NCBI GenBank assembly: GCA_035079385.1
Contig: JAVHKY010000052.1
Location: 10,354,001 to 10,418,000 of the forward strand
Direction: 5' to 3'
DNA from: Aspidiotus rigidus
Taxonomy: Eukaryota; Arthropoda; Insecta; Hemiptera; Diaspididae
Length of the DNA stretch: 64,000 bases
Shown here: positions 20,832 to 31,717 of the stretch, piece after piece
How positions within the stretch are numbered: position 1 is the stretch's first letter
How the letters are laid out: each line of letters starts with the position of its first letter
Position numbers and translations under genes: made by a program
Notes under the pieces: generated by a model
What the model was told of the DNA's origin: nothing
What the model saw: the letters and a program-made list of their open reading frames with translations, nothing else
Database searches by the model: none

Positions 20832-20897
20832 GCTGAACAATTAGCGCTATCTGATGTTCTGGTCAAAGAGTTATACTGTGAAAACTCCCAGCTCCAG
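20832..20897 (+). CDS. Exon of coiled-coil-like host gene
   Basis: A 66-nt exon of exactly 22 codons (AEQLALSDVLVKELYCENSQ then LQ) lies between acceptor CATGTTTCAG and donor CAG|GTTAGA. Phase 0 on both sides fits the exon at 1685-1779. The LVKELY.EN..L pattern is strongly coiled-coil and vaguely recalls the C-terminal region of centrosomal proteins such as ninein; that is only an impression. Confidence 0.6.
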
Positions 20898-21339
20898 GTT
20901 AGAATTCATCAGTTTGAGCAACAAGATAAAATTGATTGTCTATAAATTCTACTCTAGTCAATGAGAATAAACTTGTGAAATATTTGTAGAATATTATTAG
21001 ATTAAAAGTTAATGTTCCATTCATATAAAGATTGATCCTTATGAAGAGTGTACTGATAATTCTTATAAATGCTGTCCCAAAGTTGTGTGAGAAAGATTGA
21101 AATTGCTGATGCTATAATTTTTCACAATTAGTTTCCTGGCGTTTCTTTGATCATCTTACTTAAATATAAGAATTTTAGCTTCCATTTATTTTTTCCCCAA
21201 AATCCCTTCCCACATTCATGAATTCTTTCATTTTACATTTAATATCTGATATCATATCAAACAATTAAGAAATTATAGTAGACTAGGCCTGTTAGTTTTA
21301 TTTCTGTTGATTTTCCAAAAGTATAGGCATTAAGGTGTT

Positions 21340-21560
21340 GGCTACTAGGGTCAGAATTTTGTTGTTATGATGAACTTTCCATTGACCCCATCAACCATCT
21401 GTAGCACTGAAATTATTAAAACCCATTTTTGCTGGAAACTCTTCCACCTTTTTTTTCAGCATCGGTCCTTCTTCAGGTTTTACTGCAAACCACTTGTTAA
21501 GTTCATCATCAACCTCAGGGTCTTTTTCTTCTCTTTTTTGTTTTTGCATCTCATACAGTT
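21340..21560 (-). pseudogene. pogo/Tigger-type transposase fragment (CENP-B HTH)
   Basis: On the minus strand DDELNKWFAVKPEEGPMLKK, KVEEFPAKMGFNNFSATDG, a TGA where Trp is expected, then WGQWKVHHN. This is the second helix-turn-helix of CENP-B/pogo-like transposases. Sequence at 21640-21740 (CGATTAACG, CGCGTAATTGGGACA) may be the element end. It is degraded and not functional. Confidence 0.65.
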
Positions 21561-22395
21561 TTTTTTATTCTTTTCTTGCAACATTACATATTTTTATTGT
21601 ACAACGTGTCCCTATTGACTGACTTGAAGTCTCGGATAAGCGAATAAAAAGTACATTGTTTGAATACGTTCAACTCCGTTCTTTGAATTTTGTCCCAATT
21701 ACGCGACTGTCCTAATAAACCGGCGTCCCGATTAACGTTTGTAGTTTAAGCCGAAAGCTAAAGCTGAAATTTGCGGCTATGATAGTCCTATAACGTTGGC
21801 CTAGAGTCAAAAGGTCGTAACTCCCAAAATTGATGGTTTTGAGTTGATGATGGCTTCTAGTTCTCGTGATGATAATTCATCGTTCTGCAATAATAAAATG
21901 ATGTATAATTCATTAATTATGCAAAAAATAACAAATTATTTTCCATTTATTGTAACTCCATTAGTACCACAGAAAGTTGTTTTTTAACTCTCCTGTAAAA
22001 TTACCATTTTCTGAGATACAACATTTTGACTTTAGGCCGACGATATATACTCTGACTATTTTGGTTTTAACCTTCGGTGCTAAGTATTGCAACTTTTGAA
22101 ACGGTTATACTGTTTTACTTTTTCTTGCCCGTTGATGGATTTTTATGCGGAAGCGCTAGCTTATTAATATGTTATGCCTCTAGTTAATATGTTTGTAAAT
22201 TGTGATTTTCGGTTTCAATTTTGATGCCTAAGATATACTGATTCAATCACTAGCACAAAAAAAAATAATTGATAAGAGAAAATGTTGTTTGTGAATCTCA
22301 ACAGAAGTGCCACCTAGTAAATTCTAGATGGAGGGAGAATTGGAAGAATTAGTTTTACTGATTTTATGATATTGAACTTGTAAGTACTGTTCCAG

Positions 22396-22550
22396 AGGGA
22401 AGTTTTGTTTTGAGCGGAGAACTTACAATTGCTTTCATAAGAGGTACATCCCCAGAAGAAATGGTTCCCGTCTGTATTGAACCTAATTTGGGAACTTGGA
22501 AAAATGCTCAGCCCATAAACAATGAAGGGAAGGGAATGGTCTTTGGTTGA
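22396..22550 (+). CDS. Candidate last exon of the plus-strand host gene
   Basis: From acceptor TGTTCCAG the frame runs 51 codons (SGELTIAFIRGTSPEEMVPV..GTWKNAQPINNEGKGMVFG) to TGA at 22550, followed by an AATAAA at 22674-22679. It needs one base from the previous exon, while the exon at 20832-20897 ends in phase 0, so at least one exon between them is not identified. The acceptor has a weak pyrimidine tract. It may belong to this gene or be another coding relic. Confidence 0.4.
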
Positions 22551-22819
22551 CAGTAAATAGCAAACTATGCAATATTTTGCTGTTCTATTCTTGTGTTTTA
22601 TTATTTTTTTTACAAGTTACTTACAATCTGAGCAAGAAATGTCCATTAAGTTATAAAGTTTATTGCATGTATCAATAAAAATATGAAAATAAAGAATAAA
22701 AACTTTAATGAAGTAAAATTCTTTATATTAGGACAATCTTAACACAGAATGACAACCTAGCCTACTACAAAATATTAAAATGGCAAATGCAACAAAGCAA
22801 CATATTTGTGGACTGAAAA

Positions 22820-22990
22820 TTAGAAGTAAAAACGTGACTTTTCACTGGTAAGCTCCTGCGTAGTTCTTATTAGTTCAAAAAATTTACTTTTTGGTGATGC
22901 AATAAGTTCTTGAGGAGAACCATCTTCAACCAATTCACCGTTATCCATGACTAATATTCTTTCAAAATTCAGCATACTTGTGACTCGGTG
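22820..22990 (-). CDS. ABCC-type ABC transporter, last exon
   Basis: Acceptor ATAATTTCCAG, then HRVTSMLNFERILVMDNGEL and VEDGSPQELIASPKSKFF to a TAA. This is the end of nucleotide-binding domain 2: the switch (H-loop) His and the conserved ILVMDNGELVEDGSP strand typical of MRP/ABCC proteins. It joins the exon at 37311-37507 in phase 0 (ITHRV). ABCC proteins are plasma or vacuolar membrane exporters of conjugated compounds. A minus-strand AATAAA at 22659-22664 would end the message. Confidence 0.85.
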   Translation of the reverse strand, partial: HRVTSMLNFERILVMDNGELVEDGSPQELIASPKSKFFELIRTTQELTSEKSRFYF

Positions 22991-23289
22991 CTGGAAATTA
23001 TAATACATAATTGGTAGAAATGTTGGTGAATGTTAATTTTGTTGGGTACGTATGTAAGACTCAGAGGTTTGTCAAGTGAACTTGTTCCTACGTTGTTATG
23101 ATAATTTGGAGGTGGTATTATTATAATAAATTTGATACCAAAAATCATGTCACTTGAACATCAGGAAAATCGACAAACACCACGTAGTAGTAGCTCATGT
23201 ACTCTCAAAACTCGCAACTTTGTCTTCGAGTGCCGATGCAACGCCACCAACACAAAAATTTGTGAGAACGGTAGAGCGTTGTTCTTACT

Positions 23290-23501
23290 ATAGGGCTTTT
23301 CCATGTCGGCGCATTGCATACGTATTCTCCTACGTGTTATCGAAATGGTAGTATTTCTAACATTGCTCTTATGGTAAACTACTCCACAATGAAAATGAGT
23401 ATGCAATCCAGCAACACCCATAAGAGCAATGTTAGAAATACTACCATTTCGATAACAAGTAGGAGAATACGTATGCAATGCGCCACATGGAAAAGCCCTA
23501 T
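23290..23501. mobile_element. Foldback element, arms about 85 bp
   Basis: ATAGGGCTTTTCCATGTCGG.. at 23290 is mirrored by a stretch ending at 23501, with arms differing at a few positions and a loop of about 40 bases. It sits in the ABCC intron. No target duplication was found. Confidence 0.7.
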
Positions 23502-23889
23502 TTGAAAGAAATTTTGGCTTTACTACCACATTAGAAACTCGTATATTACGGAAAGAGCTATTAATTTTCTGATGATACATAATCAAAATTAGTCACGTCT
23601 TGTATTTATATGATTCATTTTAATCTCTGTAATCTTTTTTTTCCCCTCTCGTATGTGCACGATACTATTGAATTTATTCAGTACGTTTTTTTGCTCTTGA
23701 AAATGCCCATCTTAGTTGTTCTTACTGTAGTAGTTCTTACATTCAAGTATTGTAGAACAGATCTTCGAGAAATTTCTTCCATTATATTCTGAAGAAATAT
23801 AATCAATACAAATAAACACACGTACTTGCTTATTCTAGGGATGTATTGACTCCAACGCCAGGATTGTTTTTATTTGAATTTCTATGTCG

Positions 23890-24040
23890 TTACGGCATAT
23901 ATCAAATAATGAATTAAATAACTTTACTATTGAACCGTTTATTTTTCTCCTAACGTCTCGGTTAAACAACCATCTATAGGGAGACACAAGTTACAACTAC
24001 CAAATACTCATGAGAAGAGAGAGCATACAAAAAAAAACCG
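23890..24040 (-). repeat. Penelope pLTR fragment
   Basis: It contains the inverse of CGAAACGTTAGGAGAAAAAT and the preceding TAGATGGTTGTTTAACC, matching 36850-36990 in opposite orientation. It is a solo 5'-truncated copy of the second Penelope family. Confidence 0.6.
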
Positions 24041-24232
24041 AAATAAAACAAGATAAATTTGGACAAATGATTAATGTTACTTATTGTACCTACAAGTATT
24101 TCTTATATTATGGTGACGACGATTAAATTTTCTCGATCAACGGATCATCAGAAAAATACCTGTTTACGAGCTGATAATTAGGTAGATGTTTATGAAAGAA
24201 TAAATGAATGAGCACGACGGGAAACTCTAAAT

Positions 24233-24325
24233 TTTTTTATTATGCGGCACTGCCGTCGATATAAAACAAATTTAAAAAAGACCGACGTTTTGGTAGTCAT
24301 AACTACCATCTTTGGGGTCAAGTAA
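24233..24325 (-). repeat. Penelope-like or related end fragment
   Basis: TTATTATGCGGCACTGCCGT CGATATAAAACAAATTT is mirrored at 35035-35075. The CGACGTTTTGGTAGTCATAA block after it is reminiscent of Penelope pLTRs. Confidence 0.4.
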
Positions 24326-24349
24326 TAGTAAATAAGATATATTCCTTCT

Positions 24350-25133
24350 GGCGCACTTCTTCATTTCTCTAAAACAGAGCACAATTTACTCATTTTTTCA
24401 ACCTCTCCAAAAATCCTAGAAATATTTCAATTTTTCATCGTGAATATTTAGTTGTTTTTATATCATATATGAATCAATTCACCCTATTTTTCTTCCAAGC
24501 TAGTTCGAAAATTTCAGAGATTTTGTATCAATTCTGATCAATTTTCTATATTTTTACCATAAATATATATCTCTCATGAGAGCTACATTCCATCTCTCCT
24601 AAAATACGAGAAATGTAAGAATTTTCCTTCTGGCACAGTCAACCGCAGAGACTAATTTCTGTCATTTTTCATTGAATTTTAAAAATCCCAAGAAGCGCAG
24701 AGGGCTATCTTTCAACATTTTGAAGCTATTTTTTTCACATTTTTCATATAGTTTTAAAAATCCTAAACAGAAACGCAAGGACCTGTTTCTCTCATTTTGA
24801 GGCAAATTTTTCTCATTTTTCATTGAATTTTAAAAATCTCAAAAAGAAGCACAAGGATCTATTTCTCTAGCGCAGAGCAAAATTTACCCATTTTTCTACC
24901 TCTCCAAAAATCCTAGAAATTTCCTCAATTTTTCATCAGTATATTTGATTGTTTTTAAGCTAAATATGAATCAATTCACCCATTTTCTTCCTACTCAGAT
25001 TGAAAAATTTTCAACTTTTTTGTATCATTTCTGCATCATTTTTGTATCTTTTTACTAAAATAAATCTCTCTCGTGAGAGCTACTTTCCAATACTCAGAAA
25101 AATGTAAGAAATTCAAATTTTTCATTCTAGCAC
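24350..25133. repeat. Degenerate direct repeat of about 280 bp
   Basis: 24360-24640 and 24875-25133 share long similar segments (TCTCCAAAAATCCTAGAAAT, ATGAATCAATTCACCC, CTCTC(A/G)TGAGAGCTAC). Partial copies of the CTAGAAA/ATTTTTCAT module lie between them. Confidence 0.6.
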
Positions 25134-25140
25134 ACAGAGT

Positions 25141-25329
25141 TAAGGAGCTTGAGAGCAGGTAAAATGGACATCCATTTTGTTTTTTAACTGAACTTATACC
25201 CCTTTAGTTAACATTTGGTTTATTAGAAAACAAGATGGATGTCCCGTCATACATGCGCCTGATCCACGTAAGCCAAGTTAACTTAAAAAACAAGATGGAT
25301 GCCCATGTTACCTGTTCTCGAGCTCCTTA
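25141..25329. mobile_element. 189-bp foldback MITE with 7-bp target duplication
   Basis: The ends are TAAGGAGCTTGAGAGCAGG and its inverse CCTGTTCTCGAGCTCCTTA; ACAGAGT flanks both sides (25134-25140, 25330-25336). Arms are about 45 bp. It carries no coding capacity. Confidence 0.75.
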
Positions 25330-25459
25330 ACAGAGTAAAACGTGATCACTTTAAGTAGCCACAATTTTTTCCAGGATATACAGTCATTCACCATGAAACA
25401 TACTGAATAAATTTTTCATCGGATCCATGTATGATAATAAAAAATATGATCACTTTTAA

Positions 25460-25763
25460 GGGTATGTTCTACCTTCAATTAAATGGTAACTTGGAATACC
25501 TCTCAGGAGACTAATATTGCACAGAATGCGATGAAACTTTGGAGATTTATTGTTTAAGGTTACAGAAATACCGCTAATTGGTTCTGAGCGCGTAATATTG
25601 ATAATTATTTTTTACAATTTCCAATATACACTACTTGTAAACTAATTAGCGGTATTTCTGTAACCTTGAACAATAAAACTCCGAAGTTTCATCGCATTCT
25701 GTGCAATATTAGACTCCTGAGAGGTATTCCAAGTTACCATTTCATCAAAGGTAGAGCATACCC
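25460..25763. mobile_element. Foldback element with GGGTATG(C/T)TCTACC ends
   Basis: 304 bp with arms of about 125 bp that are nearly identical, and a short AT-rich loop. Its terminal GGGTATGCTCTACCT is shared with the element at 59400-59838, defining a family. TTAA lies beside the left end only. Confidence 0.75.
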
Positions 25764-26084
25764 GACCATGATTTAATTTCATTCATTCATCGTATTTCTC
25801 TTCATAAGTTAGTTCAGAAAAACAAGCGCGGAAAATCCGCACACGATTTTATTCTTGAAAAAATCATCGGATTTCTCATAAAGTTTCTAGGGTCTGTGAT
25901 GCCGATCCCTGAATTTCTGTATGAAGATTTTCAAATATCTAAGGAAATTTAAGAAGTCGAGAATTTTCATACATTTTATATCAATTCTAAAACTCGAAAA
26001 CGGAAAAAGTTAAGTGGTAGCAATATATTTTTCAAAAAAGTTGAAAAACTGAAATTATAAATTAAATATATAAAATATATAAAG

Positions 26085-26438
26085 ATGCATTCTTTAGATA
26101 AAAAAGTAGTTGATTTAATTTACACAAAATTTACCTTCATTGAAAATATTGATATGAAAATGAAATATATTTTATATAATATATGGGAATATAAAGAACA
26201 TGATGAATTAAAACTTAGAATTAAAATGATTGATAATAAAACATGTTATATAGCTAAAGATTGTCTCCTTGTAGATGTTACAGAAGAAACTAATTTTGAT
26301 GAAATATTTGTTAAACATAAAGAAGGAATGATAATTCCAAAATTAAATAATTATAATGATTATAAAAACTTATATAAAAGTTTTACTTTTGTTAAACCTA
26401 TATCCGCATCAGAAGTTTATAAAATAGTTGAAGATTAA
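26085..26438 (+). CDS. Unrecognised ORF of the polymerase block
   Basis: 117 codons, hydrophilic, rich in Lys, Ile and Asp, without transmembrane or zinc motifs. Codon use is strongly AT-biased like the polymerase, unlike the flanks, so it likely belongs to the same element. A repeated sequence (GAATTTTCATACATTTTATA) flanks it at about 25960 and 26470. Function unknown. Confidence 0.45.
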   Translation: MHSLDKKVVDLIYTKFTFIENIDMKMKYILYNIWEYKEHDELKLRIKMIDNKTCYIAKDCLLVDVTEETNFDEIFVKHKEGMIIPKLNNYNDYKNLYKSFTFVKPISASEVYKIVED

Positions 26439-26867
26439 AAATTTGTATACTTTTAGAGATGACAAGAATTTTCATACATTTTATATCAATTCTAATAGAA
26501 ATTTAAGGAGTTATGAATTTTTATACATTCTAGAAGAAATTGAAGGAGTTGAGAATTTTTATACATCAGTATCATACATGTGAATTAGATTATATTAAAA
26601 GTCATAAAAAATGAACTTAATCTCATAAATAATAAATTTTATTTTGTTCATCAAAGATATGAATTGTAATAAAAATAACATAAAAAAATTAATTTAATAA
26701 TATGTAAAGATGAAACATATTTAGAGGTTATTATGATGTAGGTTTTGGTAAATATCATTGCTTACAAATGAAATATTTATTAGAAGAATCTAAAGAAAAC
26801 TATACTTATAGAAGTTACATAAAATCCAAGTTATACTTCTTTCAATTCAATAAATTATGTAAAAATA

Positions 26868-27092
26868 TTACTTAATGGGTTTGTCCACATACTGTACACC
26901 AAAGAATTGTTCCAAATCCACTCCTAGAATGTTGAGTTCTTGCTTTACATTTGTCACAAATAAATTTGAGTTTCTCATCATGTTCAGAACAATCCACAAA
27001 TCTAAAAGAGTGGTTTCACATTGAGAGCATATACTCGTTTCTTTTTTTAAATAAGGTCTAACCTTTATTGTCTCAATTGATTGGTTAGTCAA
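26868..27092 (-). pseudogene. Zinc-ribbon-like ORF with frameshift
   Basis: The 74-codon frame has one C-X2-C (CSQC). After it, two further C-X2-C pairs are visible only in a neighbouring frame, over 26880-27010, which points to a one-base indel in a small protein with at least two cysteine clusters. Such zinc ribbons are common in DNA-virus transcription factors; the identity is unknown. Confidence 0.4.
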
Positions 27093-27223
27093 TTTTGAAC
27101 TAAGTTTACAATATTATCTTGTCAAAGTCTTCATCATGTTTACTAGATGAATCATATTAATAGTTCTTATTATTATTATTTCAATTTTTCATCATTCAAC
27201 TTTAGAAAATTTATTTTATCTAA

Positions 27224-27523
27224 ATGGAAGTCTACACAGATTCTTTAGTTGATGAAGATGAATTTGATTTTGAGAATATTATACCATATTTTAAAGAGCC
27301 TATTGCTAGAACAAGATCAAATTATGAAGCTTTAATGGATCCACTTTCTGATAAAATTCAACATTTATCTGAAGATAGAAGAATAAACTATACTAAATTT
27401 ATGGTAAATATTATTACTCTTTTAAGTGCTTTATCAAGAATGATTGAAAGAGAAATAAAAGATCCAAATATTCCTATTAATGATTTTAAATCTGATGTTG
27501 AAATAAAATATATAAGTAATTAG
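27224..27523 (+). CDS. Unrecognised acidic ORF of the polymerase block
   Basis: 99 codons with an acidic N-terminus (LVDEDEFDFENIIPYF) and a helical middle (MVNIITLLSALSRMIEREIK). It is tail to tail with the ORF at 27520-27723, overlapping by four bases. No family recognised. Confidence 0.45.
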   Translation: MEVYTDSLVDEDEFDFENIIPYFKEPIARTRSNYEALMDPLSDKIQHLSEDRRINYTKFMVNIITLLSALSRMIEREIKDPNIPINDFKSDVEIKYISN

Positions 27524-27723
27524 GTAATAATAATTCTGTCAGTTTCTGAGTTAGAATTTGTTTCATCTATATCAAATTCATTTCCAGATTCATATCCAAG
27601 ATCTGGTTCAATTTGAAATTCATCAAAAAGATTTAGAGTAGCTTCAAAATTTCTTATGCTTTGTCTTATAATTTCTCTATTTTGTATACTACCATAAAAA
27701 TTGATTTCTTGAATGTTTTGCAT
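27520..27723 (-). CDS. Unrecognised small acidic ORF
   Basis: 67 codons, Asp/Glu/Asn-rich towards the C-terminus (DLGYESGNEFDIDETNSNSE). It lies directly downstream of the polymerase on the same strand, 62 bases after its stop. Function unknown. Confidence 0.4.
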   Translation of the reverse strand: MQNIQEINFYGSIQNREIIRQSIRNFEATLNLFDEFQIEPDLGYESGNEFDIDETNSNSETDRIIIT

Positions 27724-27785
27724 TTTTATAAACTTTATCTTTAATATTTTGAATCCTATGAAGTAATCACTTATATTTTTTACAT

Positions 27786-28595
27786 TTAATTTTCAATATT
27801 ATCAAGAGTTTTCAAATGTTGAATAAATTTATCTCTCGGTATTGTATTATAATAGTCCCAAGGTAATGTATCAGTTTGTCCATTAATTAAACATCTTTTA
27901 TCATCAGATGCACTTAATCCTCTTTTATTCTGTTCAATAGTATAAATATCATGTTTTGTACTCCTTATCATCTTTTGTTTAATAGTCTTAGTTATTTTCT
28001 TTTCTAAACACATCTTATAATCATTATGTGTTATCTGATTTTTAATAATATTTTTCTTTACTCCTTTAGCTTTTCTCATTACATCATCATTTGCTGCAAA
28101 CGTTTTATTAGAATATAATTTTAAAGCTAATCCTATAAATCCCTCTAAAATTTTTCCATTCATCTCATTTTTAAATTTCCCTAATACCTTTTTATTCACT
28201 TGTGGTAAACCATAAATATTATCTTTTTTATAGTCGGATGTATCAAATTCATCAATCATACCTTTCATATCTTCATAGAAGTCTTCTGTTTTTATAGAAA
28301 TAATTGATGAATCTGTATCTGTATATAATAATTTTATTCGATCTCCATATCTCTCTTTCAGTCTATAAAAGAAATCATACATCAATATTTTTGAAATATC
28401 TAAAATAGCTACTCCTACATAAATTGGTTGATTGAATTTAATCATTGTTCTTTTCATTTGAACAGCTGCGAGATTTTCTCCAAAAAATGTTGATTTCTCA
28501 AAATTAGGTTTTGAAACATACTTAGTGTACTTTTTACCTTCTGAAATTAATTTTATATCCACATGCTTCCTAACATTCATCATATGTTCTACCAA
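27786..28595 (-). pseudogene. Polymerase C-terminal segment with motif C
   Basis: 269 codons with IKLLYTDTDSSIISI (motif C), GLPQVNKKVLGKFKNEM and a thumb-like tail ending in TLDNIEN. It is the longest undamaged stretch after the exonuclease segment. Confidence 0.85.
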
Positions 28596-28944
28596 AAACA
28601 GAATTATTCATTAGTTTGAAGAAATCTTTTTCAAAATCATTCTTAGCTTCTTGTCTTAATTTTGTATTCTTTTCTATATACTGTTTCATCCAATCAGATT
28701 GATTGAATTTTATAACCCTATGTATTTTCTCTAATTTTAACCCAGCTTTAAGAGCTTGTTTGAGATTTAAGTAATGAAGAACATACTTCTTTTTATCATA
28801 TAATGTTGTAAATAATTTTGGAAGTTGATTATCATCAATTACATTTTCAGGACAATAAGGTAAATCAGAATATTTGTCATGTAACTCTTCAGGATATTTC
28901 AAATCCACTTCAAAAAGATATCCAAGCTTCTGATCGTCTTTCAT
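28570..28944 (-). pseudogene. Polymerase segment with motif B
   Basis: 124 codons ending FFKLMNNSVFGRTYDEC, the K-x3-NSxYG box. A frameshift follows at about 28590. Confidence 0.8.
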
Positions 28945-29040
28945 TTTTAGAATTCTCTCTTCATTAAAATATTCTGGATTTCTCCATTCAAATCCTCCAT
29001 AAGGTAAATATTTACATACATAGCCCGTCCATATAAATTA

Positions 29041-29385
29041 TTAGCATTTAAATATTGAATGAATATATATAGAATCCTTAGTTTTATCAAACTTCTTTCC
29101 CATATATTTATTATTACCCTTTGCATATCTATTTGAACATTGAGAAATTCCTCCTTGTTTAACCCTTTCAAACATTAATAACATATTTACATCAGTTAAT
29201 AATTCTAACTTTTGTTTAGTAGTTTTCAGCATACAATCCCAAGCAAATCCAGGAGTTGTATAATTCCAAACTGGATCTAATTTATAAATTTTAATCGATG
29301 TTTCTCTAAAATTTTCCATGATATCAGTCAATAAGAGTACATCTATTGTATTGTATAACATAGTGAATTCTTTCATATTTTTCAT
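29041..29385 (-). pseudogene. Polymerase segment with exonuclease motif III
   Basis: 114 codons with LYNTIDVLLLTDIMENFRE and GFAWDCMLKTTKQKLELL, conserved in this polymerase group. The frame is lost just before motif A. Confidence 0.8.
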
Positions 29386-29457
29386 ATCAAAATACCTCCA
29401 AATTTCTTGTTCATAATGATATTCTCCATCATCAACATGTTCATCATTTATTAGATT

Positions 29458-29949
29458 TTAAAAGTTTTCTTTTAAGGGTAATTTTGCTTCATTATACTTT
29501 TCTAAAGAATTCATATAATCATATGGATAAGCTAATTTTTTACTTAATAATTTGAATAAATACTTTCTTTCCATCTCAGGTAAGTTTTTAGATGCTTTTT
29601 CATTGAACCATTTCTTTAAATTTTTAAAGTGATATCTTTTTAAATTTTTAGCCAATGTAGACAATGAACTTGATAGAAATTTATATGAATCTAAAAATCT
29701 CAACTCATTATTATAGTTCACTGTTTCACCTTTTTTATTTTTAAAACCTGAATCATATTTTACAATTTTAGAAAATGATATATATTTTTCTTCATTATTT
29801 GGTATTAATTTAATGTTATCATAATCCTCTCCAAATTCTCTAACAAATAAATGTGCATCATATCCAGAGAAATTATGAAAATAAATAGGAATAAATCTAG
29901 GAACTCTGTAATTAAGAATACGGATACATTCCGAGATATTAGGGCACAT
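29458..29949 (-). pseudogene. Polymerase segment with exonuclease motif II
   Basis: 163 codons; the first fourteen or so residues are encoded by the inserted hairpin element, then VPRFIPIYFHNFSGYDAHLF. It ends at a stop where related polymerases continue in another frame. Confidence 0.8.
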
Positions 29950-30106
29950 GGTTCAGATAAAGTATATTTCTTGGATTACAAAAAATATGATGTATTACAC
30001 ACCGTAGGTATTTTAAATAAATAAATCGCCGCGATTTATTTATTTAAAATACCTACGGTGTGTAATACATTATATTTTTTGTAATCCAAGAAATATACTT
30101 TATCTA
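29918..30106. mobile_element. 189-bp hairpin insertion with 9-bp target duplication
   Basis: TAATTAAGA stands on both sides (29909-29917, 30107-30115). Most of the insert is an inverted repeat: 29956-30029 against 30031-30104, 74 bp each, one mismatch, one-base centre (C at 30030). A 38-base non-palindromic tail (29918-29955) makes it asymmetric. It splits the polymerase gene exactly within the exonuclease region. Confidence 0.85.
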
Positions 30107-30239
30107 TAATTAAGATTACAATTACTATGAGCTGCTCCTCTATATTCTCCAGTTAAATGATCGTGATCTCGAACTTTTATTTTATTTATCAATTCATTAC
30201 TATACTCAAATTTTACCCGTGCTACTAACTTTGAAAGTT

Positions 30240-31352
30240 CTAAATATAGTTCTTCTTTCTTAAGACTATCTTTGCAAATTCTATAAGTCCCTCTAATTTT
30301 ACTTCCTGATTATTTAATGTATGTATATAGTTTTCATAAAATGTATTCATATCTCTTCCTTCTTTTTCATATTTCAATTTTGCTTCGTTAACTACATTTT
30401 TGATCTTGATATCATCTTTATCTTTCATCCATAATAGAGATTTACAAATAATATCAATTTTCTTATTTAATATTCTTATTTCTTTTTCAATCATAGGAGG
30501 ATTATCTTTAAGTTTCCTTTCACAAATGTGACACTTTTTTACATTTTTAAATTCAATTTTTTGTGTCTCAGATAATTCTTTCATTTTTATTTTCTTATCT
30601 AAATATTCTATTGCAATGAAAATCGCATCTTCTTTTAGTTTCTCATACAATTTCCTTGGAGCATCTAAACCAAAATATTCAAATAGATTTTCTTTAATTT
30701 CTCCATTAGCGTACTTAATATAATAGACAAAACTAATTGGAAAATGTCTCTGAAGCTTTATTGTATAAGATTCATACTTCTCAACTTCTTCTTTAGTCTT
30801 ATTCAATTTTTTACCTAGTTTTCCTATCTTTTCATTCAATTGTTTCATTTTATTAAGCTTTCTTATAAGACTTTCAAAATCAGCATATATAGCAAATGGA
30901 GCTTTCATCCAATGATTGTAATTTTTAAATTCAACAATATTATCAGCTTTATCAGGTAAAATTACTTTTGCAGGTTTATTTAATCCACAATAATTTTTAT
31001 GATCTGATAATACTTTTTCACAAGGAAAGCTATTCAAACACATTTTACAAAGATATCTCTTCTTATGATCTTTTTTTAATTGATGTCTTCCAACTATTTT
31101 CCACAAAAAATCTTTAATTAAGCAGTAATGAGTCTTTCCTTTATTATCTTTTAAAAATAATAAATCAATATGATTTTTCCTTTCATCTTTAGTTATTAAT
31201 AGTGGATAAATTGTATACTGGTTATTATGATGATATACATTAATTGATAATCCTCCTTCAACCATATTATATTTATTTACTCTATTTACAAATTTATTAC
31301 TATCATCAACTTTAACTGGAAATTCTATCCCTTTTAGAGCTTTATCAAACAT
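30240..31352 (-). pseudogene. Polymerase segment with exonuclease motif I
   Basis: 370 codons; the frame is open upstream to about 31510 without an ATG. It includes C-X2-C..H-X4..C (CKMCLNSF..HKNYC), a zinc-finger-like insertion usual before the exonuclease, and KAPFAIYADFESLIRKL. It ends by frameshift near 30250. Confidence 0.8.
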
Positions 31353-31717
31353 ATTTTCATATTTTTTATATTTAGCTACTCTTTGTGGATCTTTATCTAC
31401 TGGAATTAGTCCACTTAAAATAGACCATAAATAACATTTATCATCATTCTCATTTTTAACATTTATGATAGCTTTCTTACTTGCTAGAATTTTAGGAAGT
31501 TCAATATAAGAACTAGGTAGCTATCATTGGATCGTATCTGTTTATATTAATTCTGAATTTATCAATTGATATCAAAGTCCATTGACTACTCTCTAAACTA
31601 TCCTATATATTTTCATATCTTTCAATTATATAATCACTAATATTATCATACATTTCATCCATGTTGGTTTCACGAATTGATATATAATTTTCAGTTTGTA
31701 AATGCATTTGAGCAGTC

